A stretch of DNA of 64,000 nt, taken from NCBI RefSeq assembly GCF_910591885.1, contig NW_025963548.1, positions 4,579,501-4,643,500 on the forward strand. Direction: 5' to 3'. Shown piece by piece: positions 12,781 through 24,339 of this stretch. Under the pieces are notes generated by a model. It did not search any database. It saw nothing but the letters and a program-made list of their open reading frames with translations, and was not told the origin of the DNA. Both the position numbers and the translations under genes were made by a program. Numbering within the stretch: position 1 is the stretch's first letter; every line of letters begins with the position of its first letter. This stretch comes from Bombus terrestris. Its lineage: Eukaryota; Arthropoda; Insecta; Hymenoptera; Apidae.

Positions 12781-15700
12781 CGCGTAAAGGTGTGTCACAA
12801 ACCAACGGCTTGGCACATAGGGACATTGAAATACTCGCACCAGCCCGAGGAGCCGGAAGTCCTTATCGAATTGCGTACTGACGAAAGTTTACAGTTTATC
12901 AATAGTTTTACATAAATAGTAATATTTCCACATAGTACAGTGCAACGTGTGGTCCGAAATCGCTGACAAAATTAGGCAATAACAGGAAATATATGCAAGG
13001 CAATATAAGGTATATGTATAGCTTGGAAATTGTAATCGTTGCTCGCTCGCTCCGCTCGCTCGTAAAAATCTAGTCCAACCTCACAACCGATCCGACACGT
13101 TAACAAATTTGAAATAAGTCGCCGCCTTATCGAATAACGAAGGCAAGAGGGCTTGGTTTTATGTTAGGTTATAGTTTTCGAGCGAGCGCAGCGAGCGAGG
13201 GACGCGTAAAGGTGTGTCACAAACCAACGGCTTGGCACATAGGGACATTGAAATATTCGCACCAGCCCGAGGAGCCGGAAGTCTTTATCGAATTGCGTAC
13301 TGACGAAAGTTTACAGTTTATCAATAGTTTTACACAAATAGTAATATTTCCACATAGTACAGTGCAACGTGTGGTCCGATATCGCTGACTAAATTAGGCA
13401 AAAACCGGAAATATATGCAAGGCAATATAAGGTATATGTATAGCGTGGAAATTGTAATCGTAGCTCGCTCGCTCCGCTCGCTCGTATAAATCTAGTCCAA
13501 CCTCACAACCGATCCGACACGTTAGCAAATTTGAAATAAGTCGCCTCCTTGTCGAATAACGAACGCAAGAGGGATTGGTTTTAGGTTAGGCTATAGTTTT
13601 CGAGCGAGCGCAGCGAGCGTGGGTCGCGTAAAGGTTTGTCACAAACCAACGGTTTGGCACATAGGGACATTGAAATATTCGCACCAGCCCGAGGAGCCGG
13701 AAGTCCTTATCGAATTGCGTACTGACGAAAGTTTACAGTTTATCAATAGTTTTACATAAATAGTAATATTTCCACATAGTAGAGTGCAACGTGTGGTCCG
13801 AAATCGCTGACAAAATTAGGCAATAACAGGAAATATATGCAAGGTAATATAAGGTATATGTATAGCTTGGAAATTGTAATCGTTGCTCGCTCGCTCCGCT
13901 CGCTCGTAAAAATCCAGTCCAACCTCACAACCGATCCGACACGTTAGCCAATTTGAAATAAGTCGTCTCCTTATTGAATAACGAACGCAAGAGGGCTTGG
14001 TCTTAGGTTAGGCTATAGTTTTCGAGGGAGCGCAGCGAGCGAGGGACGCGTAAAGGTGTGTCACAAACCAACGGCTTGGCACATAGGGACATTGAAATAC
14101 TCGCACCAGCCCGAGGAGCCGGAAGTCCTTATCGAATTGCGTACTGACGAAAGTTTACAGTTTATCAATAGTTTTACATAAATAGTAATATTTCCACATA
14201 GTACAGTGCAACGTGTGGTCCGAAATCGCTGACAAAATTAGGCAATAACAGGAAATATATGCAAGGCAATATAAGGTATATGTATAGCTTGGAAATTGTA
14301 ATCGTAGCTCGCTCGCTCCGCTCGCTCGTAAAAATCCAGTCCAACCTCACAACCGATCCGACACGTTAGCAAATTTGAAATAAGTCGCCTCCTTATCGAA
14401 TAACGAACGCAAGATGGATTGGTTTTAGGTTAGGCTATAGTTTTCGAGCGAGCGCAGCGAGCGAGGGACGCGTAAAGGTGTGTCACAAACCAACGGCTTG
14501 GCACATAGGGACATAGAAATATTCGCACCAGCCGAGGAGCCGGTAGTCTTTATCGAATTGCGTACTGACGAAAGTTTACAGTTTATCAATAGTTTTACAT
14601 GAATAGTAATATTCCCACATAATACAGTGCAACGTGTGGTCCGATATCGCTGGCTAAATTAGGCAAACACCGGAAATATATGCAAGGCAATATAAGGTAT
14701 ATGTATAGCGTGGAAATTGTAATCGTAGCTCGCTCGCTCCGCTCGCTCGTATAAATCTAGTCCAACCTCACAACCGATCCGACACGTTAGCAAATTTGAA
14801 ATAAGTCGCCTCCTTGTCGAATAACGAACGCAAGAGGGATTGGTTTTAGGTTAGGCTATAGTTTTCGAGCGAGCGCAGCGAGCGTGGGTCGCGTAAAGGT
14901 TTGTCACAAACCAACGGTTTGGCACATAGGGACATTGAAATATTCGCACCAGCCCGAGGAGCCGGAAGTCCTTATCGAATTGCGTACTGACGAAAGTTTA
15001 CAGTTTATCAATAGTTTTACATAAATAGTAATATTTCCACATAGTAGAGTGCAACGTGTGGTCCGAAATCGCTGACAAAATTAGGCAATAACAGGAAATA
15101 TATACAAGGTAATATAAGGTATATGTATAGCTTGGAAATTGTAATCGTTGCTCGCTCGCTCCGCTCGCTCGTAAAAATCTAGTCCAACCTCACAACCGAT
15201 CCGACACGTTAGCAAATTTGAAATAAGTCGCCTCCTTGTCGAATAACGAACGCAAGAGGGATTGGTTTTAGGTTAGCCTATGGTGTTCGAGCGAGCGCTG
15301 CGAGTGAGGGACGCGTAATTGTGTGTCACAAACCAACGGTTTGGAACATAGGGACATTGAAATATTCGCAGCAGCCCGAGGAACCGCAAGTCTTTATCGA
15401 ATTGCATACTGACAAAAGTTTACATTTCATCAATAGTTGTACATAAATAGTAATATTTTCACATAGTACAGTGCAACGTGTGGTCCGAAATCGCTGACAA
15501 AATTAGGCAATAACAGGAAATATATGCAAGGCAATATAAGGTATATGTATAGCTTGGAAATTGTAATCGTAGCTCGCTCGCTCCGCTCGCTCGTAAAAAT
15601 CCAGTCCAACCTCACAACCGATCCGACACGTTAGCAAATTTGAAATAAGTCGCCTCCTTATCGAATAACGAACGCAAGATGGATTGGTTTTAGGTTAGGC

Positions 15701-17429
15701 TATAGTTTTCGAGCGAGCGCAGCGAGCGAGGGACGCGTAAAGGTGTGTCACAAACCAACGGCTTGGCACATAGGGACATTGAAATATTCGCACTAGCCCG
15801 AGGAGCCGGAAGTCTTTATCGAATTGCGTACTGACGAAAGTTTACAGTTTATCAATAGTTTTACACAAATAGTAATATTTCCACATAGTACAGTGCAACG
15901 TGTGGTCCGATATCGCTGACTAAATTAGGCAAACACCGGAAATATATGCAAGGGAATATAAGGTATATGTATAGCGTGGAAATTGTAATCGTAGCTCGCT
16001 CGCTCCGCTCGCTCGTATAAATCTAGTCCAACCTCACAACCGATCCGACACGTTAGCAAATTTGAAATAAGTCGCCTCGTCGAATAACGAACGCAAGAGG
16101 GATTGGTTTTAGGTTAGGCTATAGTTTTCGAGCGAGCGCAGCGAGCGTGGGTCGCGTAAAGGTTTGTCACAAACCAACGGTTTGGCACATAGGGACATTG
16201 AAATATTCGCACCAGCCCGAGGAGCCGGAAGTCCTTATCGAATTGCGTACTGACGAAAGTTTACAGTTTATCAATAGTTTTACATAAATAGTAATATTTC
16301 CACATAGTAGAGTGCAACGTGTGGTCCGAAATCGCTGACAAAATTAGGCAATAACAGGAAATATATACAAGGTAATATAAGGTATATGTATAGCTTGGAA
16401 ATTGTAATCGTTGCTCGCTCGCTCCGCTCGCTCGTAAAAATCTAGTCCAACCTCACAACCGATCCGACACATTAGCAAATTAGAAATAAGTCGCCTCCTT
16501 GTCGAATAACGAACGCAAGAGGGATTGGTTTTGGGTTAGCCTATGGTGTTCGAGCGAGCGCTGCGAGTGAGGGACGCGTAATTGTGTGTCACAAACCAAC
16601 GGTTTGGAACATAGGGACATTGAAATATTCGCAGCAGCCCGAGGAACCGCAAGTCTTTATCGAATTGCATACTGACAAAAGTTTACATTTCATCAATAGT
16701 TGTACATAAATAGTAATATTTTCAAATAGTACAGTGCAACGTGTGGTCCGAAATCGCTGACAAAATTAGGCAATAACAGGAAATATATGCAAGGCAACAT
16801 AAGGCATATGTATAGCTTGGAAATTGTAATCGTAGCTCGCTCGTAAATATCCAGTCCAACCTCACAACCGATCCGACACGTTAGCAAATTTGAAATAAGT
16901 CGCCTCCTTATCGAATAACGAACGCAAGAGGGGTTGGTTTTAGGTTAGGCTATAGTTTTCGAGCGAGCGCAGCGAGCGAGGGACGCGTAAAGGTGTGTCA
17001 CAAACCAACGGCTTGGCACATAGGGACATTGAAATACTCGCACCAGCCCGAGGAGCCGGAAGTCGTTATCGAATTGCGTACTGACGAAAGTTTACAGTTT
17101 ATCAATAGTTTTACATAAATAGTAATATTTCCACATAGTACAGTGCAACGTGTGGTCCGAAATCGCTGACAAAATTAGGCAATAACAGGAAATATATGCA
17201 AGGCAATATAAGATATATGTATAGCTTGGAAATTGTAATCGTAGCTCGCTCGCTCCGCTCGCTCGTAAAAATCCAGTCCAACCTCACAACCGATCTGACA
17301 CGTTAGCAAATTTGAAATAAGTCGCCGCCTTATCGAATAACGAACGCAAGATGGATTGGTTTTAGGTTAGGCTATAGTTTTCGAGCGAGCGCAGCGAGCG
17401 AGGGACGCGTAAAGGTGTGTCACAAACCG

Positions 17430-17903
17430 GCACTTTGCGTGTTGACCGGGAATCTCCCGATTTACATAAAGATAAAGATGCTCGGAGAGACCTACGAGAG
17501 GAACAAGATCCATGGGTCCAGGATTGGCACGGATGACGGCTCCAAGCTGAAGGAGGAACTGGAGGCGATTCGCAAGAAGGCCCAAGAGGACTGGCAGAAG
17601 GAGTGGAACAACTACAAAAAAGAAAATATCACAAAGAAGCTAATACCGAGTGCGCTGCTATTTACCAAAAAGAAGATGGACATCGATCACCACACAATGC
17701 AGCTGCTAACCGGGCATAGGAGCTTTGGTGTCTATAGGAAAAGGATTGGCAGGGACAGCGACAGCAACTGTCTCGACTGTGGAGACCCGAACGACGATGC
17801 AGAGCACGCCCTCTTCGCGTGCCCGAAGTGGACGGACAGAAGGATCGAGCCGGAGAACGCTCTTGGCGGAAAACCGCAGAAGGAGACCAGCCCAGTATTC
17901 TGA
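17430..17903 (+). pseudogene. Reverse-transcriptase ORF, C-terminal remnant with CCHC zinc knuckle
   Basis: About 157 codons remain of what would be a roughly 1,000-residue ORF2 protein; the endonuclease and catalytic RT domains are missing. Counting from the first whole codon (GCA, 17430), a segment starting ALCVLTGNLPIYI resembles the region that follows the RT domain in R1-type proteins. A lysine/glutamate-rich stretch covers roughly residues 37-65. A histidine-rich segment and LLTGHRSFGVYRKR lie around residues 84-105. The knuckle is C114-x2-C117-x8-H126-x4-C131, followed by PKW, with all four putative zinc ligands kept. The frame ends at TGA 17901-17903, soon after the knuckle. R1-like proteins often run further, so this stop may be premature, and further stops follow in the same frame. 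The open frame extends a few codons upstream into the satellite only by chance. As a truncated copy it cannot mobilise itself. Confidence 0.8.
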
Positions 17904-18137
17904 ACTGACTGAGAGGACGACATGAGCAGTAACTGCCCGAAGAAGTAGATACAACGGGGCACGAAAGGACAACCCTGATGACTGCCGACAGGTTTTACCG
18001 GGGTTGTCTGCCCTCTAAGCGGAGGAAGAAGGAGGAGGGGTTTTTAGTGGGTATGGCAACGACATCCGACCGACTCCCACATAACCCAGTGATGCGGGTC
18101 ACTGGGCATGCGTAATAGCATTTTCCCCTCCCCACGC
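17904..18137 (+). other. 3' region / 3' UTR of the retrotransposon fragment
   Basis: About 234 bp between the ORF stop and the poly(A). It includes TTTTTAGTGGGTATGG near 18041 and a CTCCCACATAACCC segment near 18074; GTGGG (18047-18051) and CCCAC (18076-18080) could pair weakly. A GTGGGT...CCCACA arrangement is, as I recall, common in the 3' ends of R1-like elements, but I could not verify this. A short open stretch in another frame (about 17930-18115) has no recognisable domain. The 3' end is pyrimidine-rich (TTTTCCCCTCCCC). Confidence 0.6.
18085..18106 (+). other. Perfect hairpin in the retrotransposon 3' UTR
   Basis: CCCAGTGA (18085-18092), loop TGCGGG (18093-18098), TCACTGGG (18099-18106): an 8-bp stem with no mismatches, about 30 bp before the A tail. 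Structured 3' ends are used by some non-LTR elements for recognition by their own reverse transcriptase. That role here is inference. Confidence 0.7.
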
Positions 18138-18151
18138 AAAAAAAAAAAAAA
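18138..18151 (+). other. Poly(A) tail of the retrotransposon copy
   Basis: Fourteen uninterrupted A residues close the element. The next bases, TAATGTATAACGTTATA, are already the 30-bp satellite, so the boundary is exact to within one or two bases. Confidence 0.9.
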
Positions 18152-18156
18152 TAATG

Positions 18157-18168
18157 TATAACGTTATA
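18157..18168. repeat. Palindromic core TATAACGTTATA of the 30-bp monomer
   Basis: First instance of a perfect 12-bp palindrome formed by the start of a type A monomer. It recurs at 30- or 60-bp spacing throughout satellite 2, with frequent one-base variants (TATACCGTTATG, TATAGCGTCATA). At type B to type A junctions a second palindrome, ACGTTATAACGT, overlaps the region, giving near-continuous dyad symmetry. Confidence 0.85.
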
Positions 18169-20057
18169 TTGCATCACTATATGTCGTATACCGTTATGAA
18201 CAATTACATTATAGCGCTCAACGTTATATTGCATCACTATAGGACGTATAACGTTATATTGCATCACTATATGAAGTATACCATTATGAACTACTACATT
18301 ATTACGTATAACGTTATATTGCATCACAATAGGACGTATATCGTTATATACTATTACGTTATGAAGGAATAACGTTATATAGCATCACTATATGACGTAT
18401 AACGTTATATTGCGTTACTAAATGACGTATAACGTTATGAACTATTACGTTATAACGTATAACATTATGTTGCATCACTATATGACGTATAACGTTATAT
18501 ACTATTACGTTATGACGTATAACGCTATACTGCATCACCATGTGACGTATACCGTTATGAACTATTACATTATAGCGCTCAACGTTATATTGCATCACTA
18601 TAGGACGTATAACCTTAAAAACTATTGCGTTATAATGTATAACGTTATATTGCATCACTATATGTCGTATACCGTTATGAACTATTACATTATAGCGCTC
18701 AACGTTATATTGCATCACTATAGGACGTATAACGTTATATTGCATCACTATATTAAGTATACCATTATGAACTACTACATTATTACGTATAACGTTTTAT
18801 TGCATCACAATAGGACGTATATCGTTATATACTATTACGTTATGAAGGAATAACGTTATATAGCATCACTATATGACGTATAACGTTATATTGCATTACT
18901 AAATGATGTATAACATTATGAACTATTACGTTATAACGTATAACATTATGTTGCATCACTATATGACGTATAACGTTATATACTATTACGTTATGACGTA
19001 TAACGCTATATTGCATCACCATGTGACGTATAACGTTTTGAACTAATACGTAATAACGTATAGCGTTACATTGCATCACTATAGGACGTATAACGTTTTG
19101 TACTGTTTCGCAATAACGTATAACGTTATATTGCATCACTATGTGACGTTTAAAGTTTTGTACTATTACGTAATTACGTATTACGTTATATTAAATGACT
19201 ATAGGACATATAATGATATATTGCACCACAATATGACGTATAACGTTACATACTATTACGCTATGAAGGAATAACGTTATATTCCAACACTATATGACGT
19301 ATAACTTTATGAACTATTACATTATAACTTTTAACGCTTTATTGCACCACTATATGGCGTAAAACGTCATGCACTGTTTCGTAATAACGTATAACGTTAT
19401 ATTGCATCACTATAGGACGTATAACTTTATGAACTAATACATTATAACGTATAACGTTAAGTTGCATCACTATATGACGTATAACGTTTTGTACTATTAC
19501 GTAATAACGTATAACGTTATATTGCATCACTATAGGACGTATAACGTTATATTGCATCACTATAGGACGTATAACGTTATATTGCATCACTATATGAAGT
19601 ATAACGTTATGAACTATTACATTATAACGTATAACGTTATATTGCATCACCATGCGACGTATAACGTTTTGAACTAATACGTAATAGCGTATAGAGTTAC
19701 ATTGCATCACTATATGAAGTATACCGTTATGAACTATTACATTATAACGTTTAACGTTACATTGCATCACCATGGGACGTATAGCGTCATATACTATTGC
19801 GTTATAAGGTATAACGGTATATTGCATCACTATATGACGCATAACGTTATGAACTATTACGTTATAACGTATAACGTTATATTGCATCACTATAGGACGT
19901 ATAACGCTATATTGCGTCACTATATGAAGTATAGCCTTATGAACTATTACAATTATAACGTAAAACGTTATATTACATCACTATAGGACGTATAACGTTA
20001 TATTGCATCACTATAGGACGTATAACGTTTTGTACTATTACGTAATAACGTATATCG

Positions 20058-20850
20058 TTATATTGCATCACCATGTGACGTATAACGTTTCGAACAAATA
20101 CGTAATAACGTATAATATTATATTGCATCACAATATGAAGTGTAACGTTATGAACTATTACGTTATAACGCATAACGTTATATTGCATCACTATAGGACG
20201 TATAACGTTATATACTATTACGTTATGACGTATAACGCTATATTGCATCACCATGTGACGTATAACGTTTTGTACTATTACGTAATAACGTATAACGTTA
20301 TATTGCATCACTATATAAAGTATAACATCATGAACTATTACATTATAACGTATAACGTTATAATGCATCACCATGTGACGTATAACGTTTCGAACTAATA
20401 GATAATAACGTATAATATTATATTGCATCACAATATGAAGTGTAACGTTATGAACTATTACGTTATAACGCATAACGTTATATTGCATCACTATAGGACG
20501 TATAACGTTATATACTATTACGTTATGACGTATAACGCTATATTGCATCACCATGTGACTTATAACGTTTTGTACTATTACGTAATAACGTATAACGTTA
20601 TATTGCATCACTATAGGACGTATAACGTTATATTGCATCACTATATGAAGTATAACGTTATGAACTATTACGTTATGACGTATAACGCTATATTGCATCA
20701 CCATGTGACTTATAACGTTTTGTACTATTACGTAATAACGTATAACGTTATATTGCATCACTATAGGACGTATAACGTTATATTGCATCACTATATGAAG
20801 TATACCGTTATGAACTATTACATTATAACGTATAACGTTATATTGCATCA
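20058..20850. repeat. Satellite 2 duplicated block, paired with 28227-29019
   Basis: The rare variants GTTTCGAACAAATACG, ACTAATAGATAATAACG and CACAATATGAAGTGTAACG recur in the same order at an offset of 8169 bp. The copies differ at very few positions over about 790 bp. Edges judged by eye. Confidence 0.75.
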
Positions 20851-21359
20851 TCATAGGACGTATAGCGTCATATACTATTGCGTTATAATGTATAACGGTA
20901 TATTGCATCACTATATGACGCATAACGTTATACGCTATTACGTTATAACGTATAACATTATGTTGCATCACTATAGGACGTATAACGTTATATACTATTA
21001 CGCTATGACGTAGAAAGTTATGAACTATTACGTTATAACGCATAATGCTATATTGCATCACTATATGACGTATAACGTTTTGTACTATTACGTACTAACG
21101 TATAACGTTATATTGCATCACTATAGGACGTATAACGCCATATTGCATCACTATATGAAGTATAGCGTTATGAACTATTACATTATAACGTATAACGCAT
21201 TAAATTATAATGGATCACCATGTGACGTATAACGCTTTGAACTAATACGTAATAACGTATAATGTTATATTGCATCACTATATGAAGTATAACGTTATGA
21301 ACTATTACGTTATAACGCATAACGTTATATTGCATCACTATTGGACGTATAACGTTATA

Positions 21360-22270
21360 TACTATTATGTAATAACGTATAACGTTATATTGCATCACTA
21401 TAGGACGTATAACGTTATATTGCATCACTATATGAAGTATAACGTTATGAACTATTACATTATAACGTATAACGTTATATTGCATCACCATGTGACGTAT
21501 AACGTTTTGAACTAATCCGTAATAAGGTATAGAGTTACATTGCATCACTATATGAAGTATACCGTTATGAACTATTACATTATAACGTTTAACGTTATAT
21601 TGCATCACCATGGGACATATAGCGTCATATACTATTGCGTTATAATGTATAACAGTATATTGCATCACTATATGACGCATAACGTTATGAACTATGATGT
21701 TATAACGTATAATGTTATATTGCATCACCATGCGACGTATAACGTTTTGAACTAATACGTAATAACGTATAACGTTATATTGCAACACTGTATAACGTAT
21801 AACGTTATACACTATTACGCTATATCGTATAACATTGTGTTGCATCACTATAGGACGTATAATGTTATATACTGTTACGATATGACGTATAACGTTATGA
21901 ACGATTACGTTATAACGCATAACACTATATTGCATCACCATGTGACGTATAACGTTTTGTACTATTACGTAATAACGTATAACGTTATATTGCATCATCA
22001 TAGGACGTATAGCGTCATATACTATTGCGTTATAATGTTTAACTATATATTGCATCTCTATATGACGCACAACGTTATACGCTATTACGTTATAACGTAT
22101 AACATTATGTTGCATCACTATAGGACCTATAACGTTATATGCTATTACGTTATGATGTATAACGTTATGAACCATTACATTATAACGTATAACGTTATAT
22201 TGCATCACCTTGTGACGTATAACGTTTTGTACTATTTCGTAATAACGTATAACATTATATTGCATCACTA
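21360..22270. repeat. Satellite 2 duplicated block, paired with 28892-29805
   Basis: Offset 7532 bp. The change from 8169 in the preceding block equals 21 monomers plus 7 bp, the 7 bp being the insertion near 21198 that only the left copy has. Shared diagnostics include ACTAATCCGTAATA, TTGCAACACTGTATAACG and GATTACGTTATAACGCATAACACTA. Confidence 0.75.
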
Positions 22271-22424
22271 TATGACGCATAATGTTATATACTATTACGT
22301 TATGACGTATAACGCTATATTGCATCAGCATGTGACGTATAACGTTTTGTACTATTGCGTAATAACGTATAACGTTATATTGCACCACTATAGGACGTAT
22401 ATCGTTATATTGCATTACTATATG

Positions 22425-24180
22425 ACGTATAACGTTATATACTATTACGTTATGACGTATAACTATATATTGCATCACCATGGGACGTAAAGCGTTTTGT
22501 ACTATTACGTAACAACGTATAACGTTATATTGCATCACTATAGGACGTATAACGTTATATTGCATCATCATAGGGCGTATAGCGTCATATATTATTGCGT
22601 TATAATGTATAACGGTATATTGCATTACTATAGGACGTATAACGTTATATACTATTACGTTATGACGTATAACGTTCTGAACTATTACGTTATAACGCAT
22701 AACGCTATATTGCATCACCATATGACGTATAACGTTTTGAACTAATACGTAATAACGTATAACGTTATACTGCATCACTATATAAAGTATAACGTTATGA
22801 ACTATTAGATTATGACGTATAACGTTATAATGCATTACCATGTGACGTATAACGTTTCGAACTAATACGTAATAACGTATAATGTTATATTGCATCACTA
22901 TATGAAGTATAACGTTATGAACTATTACGTTATAACGTATAACTTTATGTTGCATCACTATAGGACGTATAACGTTATATACTACTACGTTATAACGCAT
23001 AACGTTATATTGCATCATCATAGGACGTATAGCGTCATATATTATTGCGTTATAATGTATAACGGTATATTGCATCACTATGGTACGTATAACGTTATAT
23101 ACTATTACGTTATGACGTATAACGTTCTGAACTATTATGTTATAGCGCATAACGCTATATTGCATCACTATATGACGTATAACGTTTTGTACTATTACGT
23201 AATAACGTATAACGCTATATTGCATCACTATAGGACGTATAACGCTATAGTGCATCACTATATGAAGTATAGCGTTATGAACTATTACATTATAACGTAT
23301 AACGTTATAATGCATCACCATGTGACGTATAACGTTTTGAACTAATACGTAATAGCATATAGAGTTACATTGCATCACTATATGAAGTATACCGTTATGA
23401 ACTATTACATTATAACGTTTAACGTTACATTGCATCACCATGGGACGTATAGCGTCATATACTATAGCGTTATAAGGTATAACGGTATATTGCATCACTA
23501 TATGACGCATAACGTTATGAACTATTACGTTATAACGTGTAACGTTATATTGCATCTCTATAGGACGTATAACGTTATATTGCATCACTATATGAAGTAT
23601 ACCGTTCTGAACTATTACATTATAACGTATAACGTTATATTGCATCATCATAGGTCGTATAACGCTATATACTATTACGTTATGACGTATAACTATATAT
23701 TGCATCACCATGGGATGTAAAGCGTTTTGTACTATTACCTCACAACGTATAGCGTTATATTGCATCACTATAGGACGTATAACGTTATATTGCATCACTA
23801 TATGAAGTATAACGTTATGAACTATTACATTATAGCGTATAACGTTATATTGCATCACCATGTGACGTATAACGTTTTGAACTAATACGTAATAGCGTAT
23901 AGAGTTACATTGCATCACTATATGAAGTATACCGTTATGAACCATTACATTATAACGTTTAACGTTACATTGCTTCACCATGGGACGTATAGCGTCATAT
24001 AGTATAGCGTTATAAGGTATAACGGTATATTGCATCACTATATGACGCATAACGTTATGAACTGTTACGTTATAACGTATAACGTTATATTGCATCACTA
24101 TAGGACGTATAACGTTATATTGCATCACTATATGAAGTATACCGTTATGAACTATTACATTATAACGTATAACGTTATAT
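22425..24180. repeat. Satellite 2 duplicated block, paired with 42021-43776
   Basis: Offset 19596 bp. Part of the same sequence (about 22895-24190) also recurs at 30037-31332 (offset 7142) and again from about 32310 (offset 9302 for 23370 against 32672). At least four copies of a core marked by ACCTCACAACGTATAGCG (near 23738, 30879, 33039, 43333) are therefore present. Confidence 0.75.
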
Positions 24181-24339
24181 TGCATCACTATAGGACGTAT
24201 AACGTTATATTGCATCACTATATGAAGTATACCGTTATGAACTATTACATTATAACGTATAACGTTATATTGCATCATCATAGGACGTATAGCGTCATAT
24301 ATTATTGCGTTATAATGTATAACGGTATATTGCATCACT

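Larger units (their letters stand above)
1..17428. repeat. ~421-bp satellite array (satellite 1)
   Basis: Tandem head-to-tail array of a unit of about 421 bp, roughly 41 copies. The period is read from recurring landmarks: an identical segment at 300 and 2409 (2109 bp, five units), 5353 (seven more units), and 7265 against 13161 (5896 bp, fourteen units). Each unit contains, in order, a GC-rich CTCG-type segment, a stretch with CCGATCCGACACG, a TTAGGTTAGG-like stretch, a GC-rich CGAG-type segment, GGGACGCG, a short nested inverted repeat (CAAACCAACGG), and an AT-rich tail. Units differ from each other by scattered substitutions and a few short deletions. Short open frames of 60-85 codons recur once per unit; they are fixed by the repeat and resemble no protein I know, so I treat them as non-coding. 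The left end runs off the window and the right end is broken at 17428 by the retrotransposon fragment. Confidence 0.97.
17429..18151 (+). mobile_element. 5'-truncated non-LTR retrotransposon, R1-clade-like
   Basis: A 723-bp insert that resembles neither satellite. Its left edge is sharp: satellite 1 runs normally through GTGTGTCACAAACC to 17428 and then changes to unrelated, codon-like sequence. It contains the end of a reverse-transcriptase ORF, about 235 bp of 3' sequence and a 14-A tail. 5' truncation with a 3' poly(A) is the usual product of target-primed reverse transcription. The C-terminal motif set (LTGH segment followed by a CCHC knuckle) fits the R1 clade and relatives. I cannot name the family without a search. 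No target-site duplication is visible: the bases after the A tail (TAATGTATAACG) are 30-bp satellite and do not match those before 17429. So the fragment marks a junction between two satellites rather than a simple insertion inside one. Confidence 0.85.

Noticed and set aside
300..16887. Recurring 60-85 codon open frames in the 421-bp array as genes
   Set aside because: They occur once per unit at the same place, on either strand, cross the GC-rich arms and resemble no protein. Their conservation is that of the satellite.
1..17428. CENP-B box in the 421-bp unit
   Set aside because: No match to the TTCG-N4-A-N2-CGGG pattern was found by eye in the representative unit.
17706..17972. Open frames antisense to or overlapping the reverse-transcriptase remnant
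   Set aside because: They are shadows of the plus-strand frame, which alone shows the LTGH and zinc-knuckle motifs.
17400..18170. Target-site duplication around the retrotransposon fragment
   Set aside because: Sequence before 17429 (GTGTCACAAACC) and after 18151 (TAATGTATAACG) share no direct repeat.
17995..18327. Open frame running from the satellite through the poly(A) into the retrotransposon 3' UTR, as a fusion gene
   Set aside because: The frame crosses three unrelated sequence classes and the poly(A) as poly-T (poly-Phe), which is typical of a chance frame.
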